Source: Capillidium heterosporum
Taxonomy: Eukaryota > Entomophthoromycota > Entomophthoromycetes > Entomophthorales > Capillidiaceae
DNA length: 64,000 bases
Direction: 5' to 3'
Assembly: GCA_016630905.1 (NCBI GenBank)
Contig: WBMQ01000010.1
Location: 620,001-684,000 of the forward strand
Shown here piece after piece: positions 1-11,150 of the stretch. How positions within the stretch are numbered: position 1 is the stretch's first letter; each line of letters starts with the position of its first letter. The notes beneath the pieces were generated by a model. The model did no database searches, was not told where the DNA came from, and worked only from the letters and a program-made list of their open reading frames with translations. A program made the position numbers and the translations under genes.

Positions 1-808
1 AGAGGTTAAATTAGGATGGAAAGTATTTCTATCTAAATTTTTGCAATGGGATTCAATAAAGTAATATATCTTTCAAATAATATTTTCAAATTTACAAAGT
101 GTTTACATATATGGTATCATCACTATTTTCAGTTTACTTATCAATTTCTCCTATCTAAGTTGTAGATGAACTTACAAAAAATACTTCATGATCAGCTTGA
201 ATAGCTTCATAGATCAAAAATAGCAATCATGAACTTTAAATATATATCACATGTTCTATTAATTGAGTTAAGTGCATATAGGCTTGGAAAAGTTCTATCA
301 ATTAGATTAAATTCAATATAAATTTGAATTTTTATTGATAGCAAAAACAAAATCTTGATAGAATAGTGATTTTGATTTAATTTATAAATTAAAGCCAACT
401 TTTAAATTAAAAAATGCCAATTTTCTTCAGATGAATAAAAAGTATGGTAAGATTTGAGTAGCTTCATTTACTAAGCTTCAAGAGCTTATAGATCCTCGAG
501 TAACCTTTTACATAAAGTTGTTTTAATATGAAGCTTGTAAAACTATAACAAGTCATAAGTCTAATTTAGCAACAGCTTTGTCAAGGTCAGAATTATCACA
601 AAAATGCCATTTTTGAATTGCAAAGCATATTTTCAAAACGATAATCGGATGCAAATCGATGACAATCTCGGCAAAGTGGTTACATTTGGGTTTCAAGTTG
701 ATATAGCAAATATCACCACGACAATCATGTGTCAAAATCTTTTTAGGTACAAAATACATTTACAAGACTCTGTACCCTTTTACTTCAGTAGAAGAAAACT
801 ATATAGAA
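1..808. other. AT-rich intergenic stretch
   Basis: Only short, compositionally random open frames are present. No RNA gene, repeat or conserved coding segment is seen. The last part must hold the promoter of the secreted-protein gene that starts at 809. Confidence 0.6.
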
Positions 809-1643
809 ATGAAGCAATTATTACTATTGATCGCCTCTTTACAACTGATTCCAAGTAAGCGATTTCTAACATACATCTATATTTAATCCTATATAGTCAT
901 CAGCTCAACTATATTGCCAATAAGTGAAGACAGAAGTCCCTTTGTTGGAAACTATAAACAAGATTACACGGTACACTCACCTCACTAACAATTGGCTAAA
1001 TTCATTTCCTAAATTTAGGAAGCCGATATCAAGGATGGTATCAACTTCTTCATTGAAACTTTGGAACTGGACCCCAACTTCACCTACTACCGCCAGAACA
1101 AATTTGAATGCCGTAGTGAAAGTTGCCAGTTGATTCGAGTTGCTAACGTTCCTGAAAATGGTACTTTTACCGTTACCAAATTGTAAGCTTTTATCTATAT
1201 TTCTCTACTCAATACAATAAATTAATACCTATAGGGACGACTACTACAAATTAAAGTTCACTACTTACGATCAAAAGAAGGTTACTGTAATGGATTGGAC
1301 GTTAGGTAATTACAACAACACCATTAAATCAGTGGAATATGAGGATAAAGAAGGGAGTCTAAAGGAGGATAAGATAATATCCCATAAAATTGATCAATGT
1401 AAAATGGATCAGGATTGGTAGGATGCTCACATCAATATACTTTGTTAACCTCAATATAGTTACGACAATAATCTCGGTTCGGACAGTATGGTCTGCGCTA
1501 AGGATTTTTACTGCCGTAAGAAGGGTATGGTAAGTGTAGACTTGAGTATGGTAAAATTGGCACTAACTATTTTTATGTAGTATTTGACTGACCTCAAAGT
1601 TGTAAAGAAGCCTCATCCAAGAGCTTATGGAAATTTGGAATAA
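809..1643 (+). CDS. Small secreted cysteine-containing protein, six exons
   Basis: No family recognised. I assembled it from exons 809-854, 897-970, 1019-1182, 1235-1417, 1460-1529 and 1581-1643, which join in frame to 199 residues. All five introns are GT-AG, 42-52 bases long, with TAG ends. Residues 1-16 (MKQLLLLIASLQLIPS) are a classic signal peptide, so the product probably enters the secretory pathway. The mature part is hydrophilic with about seven cysteines, including FECRSESC and MVCAKDFYC, suggesting disulfide bonds. A small effector-like or wall protein is possible, but nothing in the sequence assigns a function. The intron phases agree throughout, so the gene model is better supported than the role. 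Confidence 0.72.
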
Positions 1644-1975
1644 ATATTAATTGTTTTTGAAGTAATTTTGGTTTGGTTGCTGTGCTATGGAAATGCATTC
1701 ACTGTAATGCAAGTATATAAAAAGTGACAGAAATAACTTTGTATAAATTGTTTATAAAGCCAACTATGTATATTTGAATAATATTTTTATGTCGATGGAA
1801 TGGAAATACGAAATGCCTAGTCTAACGTCCTCTACTCTTAAATTAGTTTTATATATTTAGCTTTTTAGAACGGTTAACTATTGCTATAAAATAAATAGGA
1901 ATAAAATAATATATTTATTATACAAGTATACACTTAAGAACATTTAAACTGAATCAATTATGGACTGTACATCTG
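1644..1975. other. Intergenic, convergent 3' ends
   Basis: AT-rich spacer between the 3' end of the secreted-protein gene and the 3' end of the minus-strand Hsp20 gene. Nothing else seen. Confidence 0.6.
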
Positions 1976-2569
1976 TTATGAAATAGAAATCTTGCGATTG
2001 CTGTTCACCTTTTGCACCTTTGGTATCGTTACTGTCAAAACCCCATCGACCAGTTTAGCTTCCACCTTATCGAGATCGACATCCTCCTTCAACTTGAAGC
2101 TTCGCTTGAAGCTGGCATGGCTTGCTCGCTCGTTAAGCACTTGGATGGGCTTGTCAGCCGATGTGCTGGAACTGCCTTGCTCACCGGTAGCAGGGCCGTT
2201 GATGGCACCCTTCAGTGTAATGGTATTGGCGGCTTCATCAAAGTCAATGTCGACATCCTCCTTCTTAAAGCCAGGCAGCTCGGTGACTATTGTATAGTGG
2301 TCCTTGTACTCCAAGATGTCGACTGCAGGCCATTTCCCGCTGGTTCTGCTGGCAGTTCCCAGTTGGATTTTTATGTCTTTGGGCTCGGATTTCCTCTTGT
2401 TTGGAGCATCGGCAGTGCCGGTGGCTTTAGTGTCTTTGGGGTCTTTATTGGCGAAAAGTAGGCTGGCAGCTAGTTCAGGGTCAAGGAATAGTGAGTTGTT
2501 GAGGAGGGACTGGAGGGGGTTCTGAGGGGCGTCGTTGGTAAATAAAAACGGATGGATGCTGGTGCTCAT
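1976..2569 (-). CDS. Small heat-shock protein, Hsp20/alpha-crystallin family
   Basis: Single-exon gene of 197 residues. The alpha-crystallin domain runs from about residue 76 (GKWPAVDILEYKDHYTIVTE) to the end, with ELPGFKKEDVDIDF in the middle and the family's C-terminal VDGVLTVTIPKV segment. The N-terminal 70 residues are a variable, Lys/Asp-rich arm. ATP-independent holdase chaperone of unfolded proteins, expected to form large oligomers in the cytosol. It faces a paralogue at 2889-3536 across a shared promoter with heat-shock elements. The C-terminal tail (NSNRKISIS) contains an IXI-like motif used for oligomer assembly in this family. Confidence 0.93.
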   Translation of the reverse strand: MSTSIHPFLFTNDAPQNPLQSLLNNSLFLDPELAASLLFANKDPKDTKATGTADAPNKRKSEPKDIKIQLGTASRTSGKWPAVDILEYKDHYTIVTELPGFKKEDVDIDFDEAANTITLKGAINGPATGEQGSSSTSADKPIQVLNERASHASFKRSFKLKEDVDLDKVEAKLVDGVLTVTIPKVQKVNSNRKISIS

Positions 2570-2740
2570 TTTTGGAGTTTAGTGGCTGTGTTTTGCTTGT
2601 TATGTACTGCCTCCCTCATTGCAGCCTTTATATATGGTCAAGCTATGATGACATCAGCAAACTCAGTATTTCCTGAAGAGTACTGAGCATTTCGCATGGT
2701 TCTAGCAGGTTCCTTCAATTAGAAATCAAATTCTCAGATG

Positions 2741-2753
2741 GAAGATTCTCGAA
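2741..2753. promoter_or_regulatory. Heat-shock element 1
   Basis: GAAGATTCTCGAA: three alternating inverted nGAAn units with perfect spacing, the binding site of a heat-shock factor trimer. Confidence 0.8.
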
Positions 2754-2772
2754 TGAGTTGGAATTGCTTTTG

Positions 2773-2785
2773 GAACCTTCGAGAA
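2773..2785. promoter_or_regulatory. Heat-shock element 2
   Basis: GAACCTTCGAGAA: a second perfect three-unit element, 19 bases after the first and about two helical turns away. This arrangement suits cooperative HSF binding. Confidence 0.8.
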
Positions 2786-2888
2786 AGCAATGCAGCTTTG
2801 TAGAAAACCCACAAGGCTTATACAAACAGTATAAGTAGAGCGGATTGGGAGCAGAAGTCTACAAACTCGATTACACAATAAAGCAAGC

Positions 2889-3536
2889 ATGTTCTCCCAG
2901 TACTACATCCCTCAGCTACATTCGGACCTTTCCTGCCACCCTCAGCTACTAGGCCATCTGTTTGGAGACTTCAAAGCCAGTGAAGCTAAGCCAAACGCTT
3001 CTGCCCAGGCCAATCACCTTAAACATGGACCTGCCGGCAACAAGTGGCCTGCAGTCGACATATTGGAATACCCAGGATCCTACACACTCTTGACCGAGCT
3101 GCCTGGGTTCAAAAAGGAGGAAATCGACATCGACTTTGATAATGCAACAAATATAATTACGATCCAAGGACAGAGGACGATAGAAGACACCCAAGCCCAA
3201 AAGAAGGAGGACATCGTTACGGTAGAGGATGCCGAAGTCGAAGATGAGGATGACGATGCCCACTCGGTCCACAGCGTACACTCGAGCCAATCCTCCAACA
3301 GCATAAAGTCGGTAGCATCAAGGACATCTCACACCTCCCACACAAGCCAACCTAAACCCGAACCTATATTGGTGTTGAATGAACGACGGGCCAACACTTC
3401 CTTTAAGAGATCCTTCAAGCTGCAGGAGTCGGTGGATAGTGACAATGTTGCAGCAAGGTTCCTAGATGGGCTATTGGAAATCACCATTCCCAAAGCCATC
3501 AAGAGTCAAAGTGTTCGTAGATTGAAGATCAACTAA
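2889..3536 (+). CDS. Small heat-shock protein with acidic/His-Ser insert
   Basis: Single-exon gene, 215 residues, paralogue of the divergent neighbour. The alpha-crystallin domain starts near residue 52 (NKWPAVDILEYPGSYTLLTE), shares ELPGFKKEEIDIDF with its neighbour and ends LDGLLEITIPKA. Unlike the neighbour it carries an insert of about 45 residues inside the domain. The insert is acidic first (EDAEVEDEDDDA) and then made of imperfect repeats such as HSVHSSQ and SHTSHTSQ. It sits where this family has its variable loop, so folding need not be disturbed. It may tune client binding or metal/pH response, but that is inference. Heat induction is likely from the shared promoter. Confidence 0.92.
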   Translation: MFSQYYIPQLHSDLSCHPQLLGHLFGDFKASEAKPNASAQANHLKHGPAGNKWPAVDILEYPGSYTLLTELPGFKKEEIDIDFDNATNIITIQGQRTIEDTQAQKKEDIVTVEDAEVEDEDDDAHSVHSVHSSQSSNSIKSVASRTSHTSHTSQPKPEPILVLNERRANTSFKRSFKLQESVDSDNVAARFLDGLLEITIPKAIKSQSVRRLKIN

Positions 3537-4231
3537 ACCTCATACGTGTATATTTATTAATAAACGCTCATACATTTCATTTTTATTATGTTATATTTTA
3601 ATTAGTTATCCACTTATTTCTAGTTCTAGTTGTAAGGCCTATTATTATATTATTTGAATTATTGATCTAGATCCCTATTTCGATGATTCTATATAATAGC
3701 TAGTATCGAAACTCTCGATCTAAATCGAAAAGGTATCCATCTACCTAAAGTTACCATCAAATAAATCGCCTTTAGATTCTTTCATCATAAATCATATGGA
3801 TATCAACCTCAATTAAATAAATGTATGGCAGATTCAGTTGTGAAAACTTGTCTTGTGTTATTGAAAGGAAGGTCCCTTAGATTTCATATGGTGTTTTAGT
3901 TTCAAAAGAAACTCTTTTCCAAAGATACCTACTGCTACATTCAAAGCTATGTTAGCTGTAAGGTGGCACAAAATTTGGAAATGCGATGACAAAATTGACC
4001 TTCAAAAGGGAGATTCAAAAGCCTTGTCAACCTGTTTCAACGAGGTGTTCCACTTTTATTTGTATAATTGAACTTATTTTGTATTTTGATTAGGATACTA
4101 TCCATTAACACTTTATTCATAATTACTTGAACTTTGTATATAGAGCTTGGACTGGTAGTTTAAAGCATATTAACAAAGCTTTTATTTCAATCACTTCACT
4201 TGGATTTCATCCCTTTTCTAAGATTTATAGT
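3537..4231. other. Intergenic between Hsp20 and MULE
   Basis: AT-rich, with a TATTTATTAATAAA polyadenylation-like stretch just after the Hsp20 stop. No gene seen up to the transposon end. Confidence 0.55.
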
Positions 4232-4858
4232 ATGACTGCTCATTATTACCCGTATAAAAACGTACTTTTTAAGAATAATTTATATTAGCAGACCTAAATA
4301 GGAAAGTTTCGTCATAGAAAAGAATGGAATAAATAATACAGGTCTTTTAAAATAGATACTATAAGTTGCAAATTTTTGCTTACAGTGTAAACATTTATCC
4401 AGATATACAGATACAAGCAAATACTGCACCTTGCTATTAAGAAAAATGCAGGTACATGCTTTTAGACTTATGGGTGTTATGATATATAATTCATAAGTGT
4501 ATGAATTCAAGTTTGAATTTCAGATTTGTGATATTTCAAGTCGTTTTAGCAAATATCCAAAACCAAAATAGTTAGAAATCGTTCATATAGGCAATACTTA
4601 GACTTGGAAGACTTTGTATCTCTCATTTCTAATAAGAAGTCCAATGCTACAAACATACATATACAGGCAAATGGATGGCAATGGTCGCAGAAAGGTATTA
4701 GATGCTAACTGAAATATAGCTTTATTTAACCATACTCTACCATTGGTTGCAAGGGTAGAAAAAACACTTGGTCAGATATCTGGACTATATGAAAACTGAC
4801 AGGATCACTACATCTTCAGTAAACTAGCTGCAAGCTAAGGGTTTGTGAGATAGTTTAA
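4232..4858 (+). repeat. Left terminal inverted repeat of the MULE
   Basis: Reverse complement of 8313-8939. The outer end begins ATGACTGCTCATTATTACCC and the inner end is GGGTTTGTGAGATAGTTTAA. Far longer than the TIRs of most fungal MULEs. Confidence 0.9.
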
Positions 4859-5619
4859 TGAACTACCTATTTTAAATAGTATACTAAGCTTCCTATTCTA
4901 AAATTGAAAGTTTGATAGAAGTAACAAATATTGCTTTATTAAGTTCAAATAAAACTATTTTAAAGGAGTTTATAGTGACTTTTAATTTGAGTTCGATTTT
5001 ATTGTATATTTTGATAGCTGATTTGATTTATTACAACTGTGGTGGATCTGGAAAATACAAAAATAAAGATGCATGCAATCTTAAGACAGCATCTTGCCGT
5101 TATCATATACTTAATTATAGATACGTCAGGATTAGAAATTTATACCTTCATCAGATCGATGAAGATTCCATTCCCTACTGCCACCACTTTAAGGGATTTT
5201 TAAAATATCAAAGTTAGTTTTCGCCTATCCTATAATTTTGTAGAATCACTCATTTTTACTAGTTATTGAAAATCCGAACTAAATTTAAACCTTTCAAACT
5301 TTATAGTTATAGACTCTTTTCCGACATTTATGAAATTCTTAATATAGATCTTTGACACCAACGCCTTTCATTATATCAAATATAAAACCAACAGCTTTTC
5401 AAATCGCCAAGTCTTTAAGTAAATTTTAAAAAGAATCAAGTAAGCTTCTGTAAATATGTCGACTAATAAAAATGCTATTTTTTAAATTATACCTATAGGC
5501 TATTTAAGACTTCAGCACGTATACCAGTTATTATTGCAACGAGTAGAGTAGTTTAAAGAGTTATCAAATTATTAAATAGTAAAATTTGTTTCAATTTTTA
5601 ATTTTAGTCTTCTTCAGAT

Positions 5620-8176
5620 ATGCTTATTAAAGTGGAGGAGTTACGAACCTTTGTCAACAGCATTCAACCAGTTCTTGTCAATACTCCTGATCATTTCCCT
5701 TATATTGAGACTTCTGGTGCTGAGTTAAATCCAATTTTCATTTCATTTGTTGAATCGTTTATAAAAGGAGAAGTTTTGGATCGAGTTAAGCATCAACTCA
5801 ACCTCACCGAAGAAACTTACAACCGTGAATTGATTCAACACACCTCTGTATTATCAACCAATCTACAAAGTGATAGCAATCCTATTTCGCAAACTGATAT
5901 AAATCGTGCTATAAGGTACATTTTATTTATTATTTAGTAATTTTCAAGTCGGGTCTACTTTTCCCTCAAGGGAGGCATATGGGAATGCATTAAGCATACT
6001 TCAAAATGCTACCCAACGCCTTTATGTAATTAACGATTCCCGAAGTCCAACTGACAAAAAGAATGGATACATCTATTTACGTTGTAAGCAGCATAGAAAG
6101 TATTCCGAACTAGCACTCAATTCGAATGGAGAAACTGGCAATGATAGCGATTCCAGTGAAGGTAGTACGTTTTGTCTTTTAGAGTTTGCTAATATAATTC
6201 TAGATGCTCATATTGCCCATACTGATTTAATCAAATGCAAAGCAGAAATAAGATTAAAGATCAGTCGCCGTAGCCCTTCAAAGCTAGAAGTAACTAGGGT
6301 AAACCTAATCCATCTCACGATTTGTGAAGTTTTTGCGCCAAAGAGAGATATCGATCCAAAGGAATTGGATGAGTTTATGAGCAAAAAGCTTCGTGGAGTA
6401 AGTAGTGTACCTGCCCTTAAGGGGCTTTAGTAGTTTGAATAATCTGAATATATGCTTATTTTTGGACCTTTTACTTAATTTACTACTGTTTAGACTCGAA
6501 ACTTAAATATGCTTCATAATTTTGCTTATCAGAATAACGTTGAACGGAAGATTATTCCAGAGTCTTCAGAGATTCAAGGGCTTTTTAATGAGCTTTTGGA
6601 AGATGAGTACTATATGGAAATTGCATCTACAAAAGAAGCTTCGGGTAGTAGATGTCTAAACTGTGTCTTTTGGGTTTCAAAGGAGCAACAAGCTTTAGCC
6701 TTTACAGGGATCACCGACGTTTTAGCAATCGATTGTACCTACAAACTCCTTGAAACAAACTTCAGCCTGCTTAACATTGTTGCAAAAACGAAGCATACCA
6801 CAGTTATTCCTATCGGACACGCAATCCTTGTAAATGAGACGAAGGATATTTTTATCGAAGAACTAAAGCTTCTTTCTAACTATCTCAACAATGAAGCTAA
6901 TCCGGCCCTATTTACAACTTTGATCTCTGATAGTAATAATGCATTTAAAGAGGCAGTAAAGGTAGTTTTTCCCAATATCAACTACCTTCTGTGTAGCTTT
7001 CATAAGGAAGATAATATTAAACAGCATTCTAAAGATAGCTCTCCAGATGCATTAGTAAATTTATATAATGAATATCGTCCAAGGTCAGCACAGGCGATAC
7101 GTGAAATCCGTACTATTAAACAAAGGAAGACTGCTATCAAAGTAATAGTTAATGGTATATAGTTTTATAGTTTTCAGCTAAATATTTTAGAGATTAAGAC
7201 GCTAATGTTTATTGAGGATGTTAGCCAGTATATGACTGCTAAGGAAAAGCTATTCAACTTGTTAAACTCAGAGGTAGAAGAAAGTTACAAAGCCATTTTT
7301 GAGGATGAGAAGCAATTCGTAAAATGTTACACCAAGGAAGCATTTAGCCACGATTGGCATGTTGATAGTGCTGTAGACCCAATTAACAATTCACTTGAAG
7401 TCTATTTCAAAAAGACTAAAACCAAATCCAAGCACCTTTCGATGGCTGAATTAATTGTCTTTTGTAGGGAGTATTCAACCAAAAAGTTAAAGGAGCACAA
7501 GGATAGAGATGAAACCAGCCGCCGACATACTGTCAGACAACTACCAGTCCAATTTTATACTGAGATGCGGTATTTAGTTTCGAAAAATTTAATGCGAATT
7601 CTTCGAGTACAGATGGGTCGAGCAAAGGTGAAATGTCAGATCCAAGATTCTTCCTCAGGCGACACTTTCAAAATACTGGACAATACTATTTTTCATTCCC
7701 CCAAGATCTATGACGTTGTTAAGCGTGATGCATATATACACTGCATCTGTTACTTCCAAGCTAGGGTTGGATATCCATGCATTCATATTGCCCGAGTTCG
7801 ACAGCACTTAGGAGAAGATGATTATAAGGCTGCGGACATATCTCCCAGATGGTTAGGTGCTTTTATTGAAGAGGATGTAATTTTAAACAATAGTTTGCTA
7901 CATGAGCATGAACTTATTCAAACTATCCAACAAATCCCTATCAATTTAAAATCGATTTTGTTGGATATGTTGATATCGGATGCCAAGGATTACTTAGCAA
8001 AGTTCAGCACATTAGAAACAACAAATCTATCAAAATTTTATATACCTACTGTAAATTCTAGACATACTCGAAGAAGCATATATAACCAATCTTTAATTCA
8101 GCCAGAATCCCGGATCCTTTTAAGTGGAGAGCAGTATTTCCATGATCTCGATAGTCAAAGTTCTGTTAGATCCTAG
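5620..8176 (+). CDS. MULE transposase with SWIM zinc finger
   Basis: Catalyses cut-and-paste transposition of the surrounding element. The coding sequence reads through if introns are removed at 5916-5937 (22 bases), optionally 6162-6203, and at 6398-6493 and 7155-7190; all are GT-AG. The order is: an N-terminal FAR1/WRKY-like DNA-binding segment (FQVGSTFPSREAYG, YLRCKQH), a DDE core with DVLAIDCTYKLL (first Asp) and ISDSNNAFKEAV...CSFHKEDNI, and a SWIM finger CICYFQARVGYPCIH (CxCxnCxH). The product is about 790-800 residues. The 42-base candidate intron at 6162-6203 is a multiple of three and may be retained. No internal stop remains after splicing, so the enzyme may be active. Confidence 0.83.
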
Positions 8177-8312
8177 CGTACTTGTAGCAACTGCCAAATC
8201 AGAGGTCATGACCGTTGTTCTTGTTTCAAGCTTTAAAATACTTTCATTTTGAATCAAGAAATAAACTTAGTTATTAAATATATAATTTATTAATTGACAA
8301 TTCGATAATTCT

Positions 8313-8939
8313 TTAAACTATCTCACAAACCCTTAGCTTGCAGCTAGTTTACTGAAGATGTAGTGATCCTGTCAGTTTTCATATAGTCCAGATATCTGAC
8401 CAAGTGTTTTTTCTACCCTTGCAACCAATGGTAGAGTATGGTTAAATAAAGCTATATTTCAGTTAGCATCTAATACCTTTCTGCGACCATTGTCATCCAT
8501 TTGCCTGTATATGTATGTTTGTAGCATTGGACTTCTTATTAGAAATGAGAGATACAAAGTCTTCCAAGTCTAAGTATTGCCTATATGAACGATTTCTAAC
8601 TATTTTGGTTTTGGATATTTGCTAAAATGACTTGAAATATCACAAATCTGAAATTCAAACTTGAATTCATACACTTATGAATTATATATCATAACACCCA
8701 TAAGTCTAAAAGCATGTACCTGCATTTTTCTTAATAGCAAGGTGCAGTATTTGCTTGTATCTGTATATCTGGATAAATGTTTACACTGTAAGCAAAAATT
8801 TGCAACTTATAGTATCTATTTTAAAAGACCTGTATTATTTATTCCATTCTTTTCTATGACGAAACTTTCCTATTTAGGTCTGCTAATATAAATTATTCTT
8901 AAAAAGTACGTTTTTATACGGGTAATAATGAGCAGTCAT
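8313..8939 (+). repeat. Right terminal inverted repeat of the MULE
   Basis: Reverse complement of 4232-4858. It starts about 135 bases after the transposase stop codon. Both arms contain the same meaningless 76-codon open frame. Confidence 0.9.
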
Positions 8940-9264
8940 TTGGCTAATAAATTAATTTGAAAAATAGATCATTGATATATAAAATACAAACTGCTATCTA
9001 GTAGTGGCAAGCCATGAATATATGTGATAGGTATCAAAGTGCAATTATATACCACATCCATTTATAAAGTTTAAACCTTACTTAATACTGGTCTTAAATG
9101 CTTACAAACCATTTTATTTACCCAAAATTTACAATCTACTTTAAAGTTTTCATACAAATCCAAAAATAACAAACCTGTATAAAATACAATTCAGATCAAT
9201 CAAATTATCGTTTAATACATAGTTATAAAAATGCCTCAAGGTTCATAATCATCAAATATCAACC
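8940..9264. other. Intergenic after the MULE
   Basis: AT-rich 3' flank of the minus-strand hydroxylase gene. Nothing else seen. Confidence 0.5.
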
Positions 9265-11150
9265 TTAATGCTTAAACGACTCTAAAGCGGTAACCAGCTT
9301 GTCCATATCGTTCTTGATGGCTTTGGCGTAGGTAGACAGCTTGTCCTTGGAATCCAACACTTCAACAGTTTCAGTGAAAGGATTGTAACGGACGTGGAAG
9401 GGTCGGCTCAATTTGGAGGCGAAATCCCTAACCTTTTCTTTAGCATCAGCGAAGGATTCAGCGACAAAGTAGACCTACAGTACAAAAATGTAAGAAGTGA
9501 GATTGGAGATTAAAATTTACTGGCTGGTATTCGGTGATGGGGTATTTGGTGACAGCTGTCATGTTGGGGTCAAAGGGAACCTTCTTGGAGTTCTCGCTCA
9601 TAGCATTCTCAATTTCACCATAAGAGGATAGGACACCGGCGCCATAGGCTTTGAGTTCATCTCCTTGCTTGCATAAGCCAAACTCGACGGTGAACCAGTA
9701 GATCTATATATATTATCAATAAAAATATCGGAAAATATATCTTACGGTGGCTAGCTTTTCGATATCTTCATCACTGGCACCCTAGTGAAGCTAGACCGAT
9801 TTCCTAGTTGAAGAGGCTCAAGTTAGTTGCTGAGAGGGATAGAGGTAAGAATTACCTGAGAGAAGTCGGCAAAGTCAGGATTAGCAAAAAGTGGCACATG
9901 GCCCAGAAGTTCATGACAGCAATCTCTATTGTTTTTAAACAATATTAGTACATGAAAGAAATCTTCTAATCTTACGGTTCGGGAGTATAGTGAGGCTTGG
10001 AGTGATGTCTGATATATTGTGTAGAGTGGAAGACTCGGAAGGCGAGACCGTTCAAGAAATCTCTCGAGGTCAATAGACCCATAACTGGCTTCAAAGTGAA
10101 TCCGGTGCACTCTAAGATTTATGCTTAATATGTGAGAAGGAACGAAATTTACCTTTCAAAAACCTAGATACATCTTCGATTTGGGGAATGTTCTCCTTGG
10201 AATATCCGCAATTGGCCTCTAATAATGGGAAGACGTACATGAACTCCTTGCAGGCGTGCTTCTCGAATAGAACACGTAGGTTGGTATAGACTTGACTCCT
10301 ATTAACGTAGTTTAGTACTTGTGAATTTATATTTTAGAAGTACCAAGTATTCAATTCATCTTGAGTGTAGTCGATACGGGGGATGGGGTTACCACTGTAA
10401 AATAATTAACACTTGCACTCTTAAACTTGATGATAAGTACCTGCGGTAAGTTTTGGCGATGTTGGTGATCTCGGCACGACGCTTGCGGTATACTATATCT
10501 TTGGCTCCTGGGTGGTCGGAAGCTAAAAATTTTTAAAAGGTTAGCTATCAAAAGTGAGTTATTATTGAGCTTACATAATTCTTCACCCATCTCCAAAACT
10601 TTGTCAGCGAAGGTATCCAGGTCGGACTTCTTTCTTGGAAACCAAGGTACCGAATCCAAGCTGTTATCAGCTATACAATAGATTAATAAAAACGCTGTCA
10701 TTTAAATACGCTACTTTGAGCATCATCGGTTAAGCTTTGAATAAGTCGAATACTCTTGACTTTAGGCTTCAACTTCTCGACAGCGAGTTCAACTTCCTTC
10801 TGAGATTCTACTGACAAGTCAATAAAGAAGTCGTAGGCATTTTTATCGGTGACGCTTGGTCTTGACTCAATGTGGGTCATAGAGATGCCCAACTCCTTCA
10901 AAGTAATCAAACACTCGTCCAATCCACCGACTTTATCGTCGATACTAAACAATATCTTGGAACGGGAGACCAAGGAGGCAGAGCTTACGTTGCTGTGGCT
11001 TATCATATCGCTTGTTTTTAAGTTCTTAAGGGTTGACTTGAGAAATAGTTTGCAACTATTGGAATAGGAAGGGTATTTATAGAGCTTCTTTATCTGGGCG
11101 AAACGTAAGCACTTTCTAGATTCTTTTGTAAAGTGTAATAGAGGAAACAT
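9265..11150 (-). CDS. Phenylalanine 4-hydroxylase (aromatic amino acid hydroxylase)
   Basis: Tetrahydrobiopterin- and Fe(II)-dependent oxidation of phenylalanine to tyrosine. Eight or nine exons; clear introns include 9475-9520, 9704-9745, 9926-9975, 10112-10152 and 10299-10343. Residues about 65-140 form an ACT regulatory domain ([20 protein letters not shown]). Then come [14 protein letters not shown], the core [20 protein letters not shown], and [13 protein letters not shown] with both iron His ligands. [18 protein letters not shown] supplies the Glu ligand. The tail ends [11 protein letters not shown]. One extra base at 9780-9785 breaks the frame right after EIGLASL. Using a later TAG acceptor restores frame but deletes those seven invariant residues. 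The basic, acid-poor first 45 residues could be a mitochondrial presequence; an internal Met is an alternative start. Confidence 0.9.

Larger units (their letters stand above)
2570..2888. promoter_or_regulatory. Bidirectional heat-shock promoter
   Basis: The 319-base gap between the two divergent Hsp20 start codons. Two perfect three-unit heat-shock elements of the GAAnnTTCnnGAA type lie at 2741-2753 and 2773-2785. A weaker TTC...TTC array lies at 2700-2712. TATA-like sequences lie toward each gene: TATATA near 2630 for the minus gene and a TATAAG near 2830 for the plus gene. HSF1-type control of both genes follows from the element structure. Confidence 0.82.
4232..8939 (+). mobile_element. 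Mutator-like (MULE) DNA transposon, long TIRs, apparently autonomous
   Basis: 4.7-kb element bounded by inverted repeats of 627 bp each (4232-4858 and 8313-8939). I saw only two mismatches between the arms. It encodes one transposase (5620-8176) with the MULE core and a SWIM zinc finger. The near-identity of the arms and the unbroken coding sequence imply recent insertion or continuing activity. I could not find a convincing 8-11 bp target-site duplication next to either end: the left flank ends TTTATAGT and the right flank begins TTGGCTAA. The ends may therefore be slightly misplaced or the duplication lost. Confidence 0.85.

Noticed and set aside
4280-4510. 76-codon open frame, repeated at 8661-8891
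   Set aside because: It lies inside both transposon TIRs and is identical only because the DNA is; composition is random and it overlaps no conserved motif.
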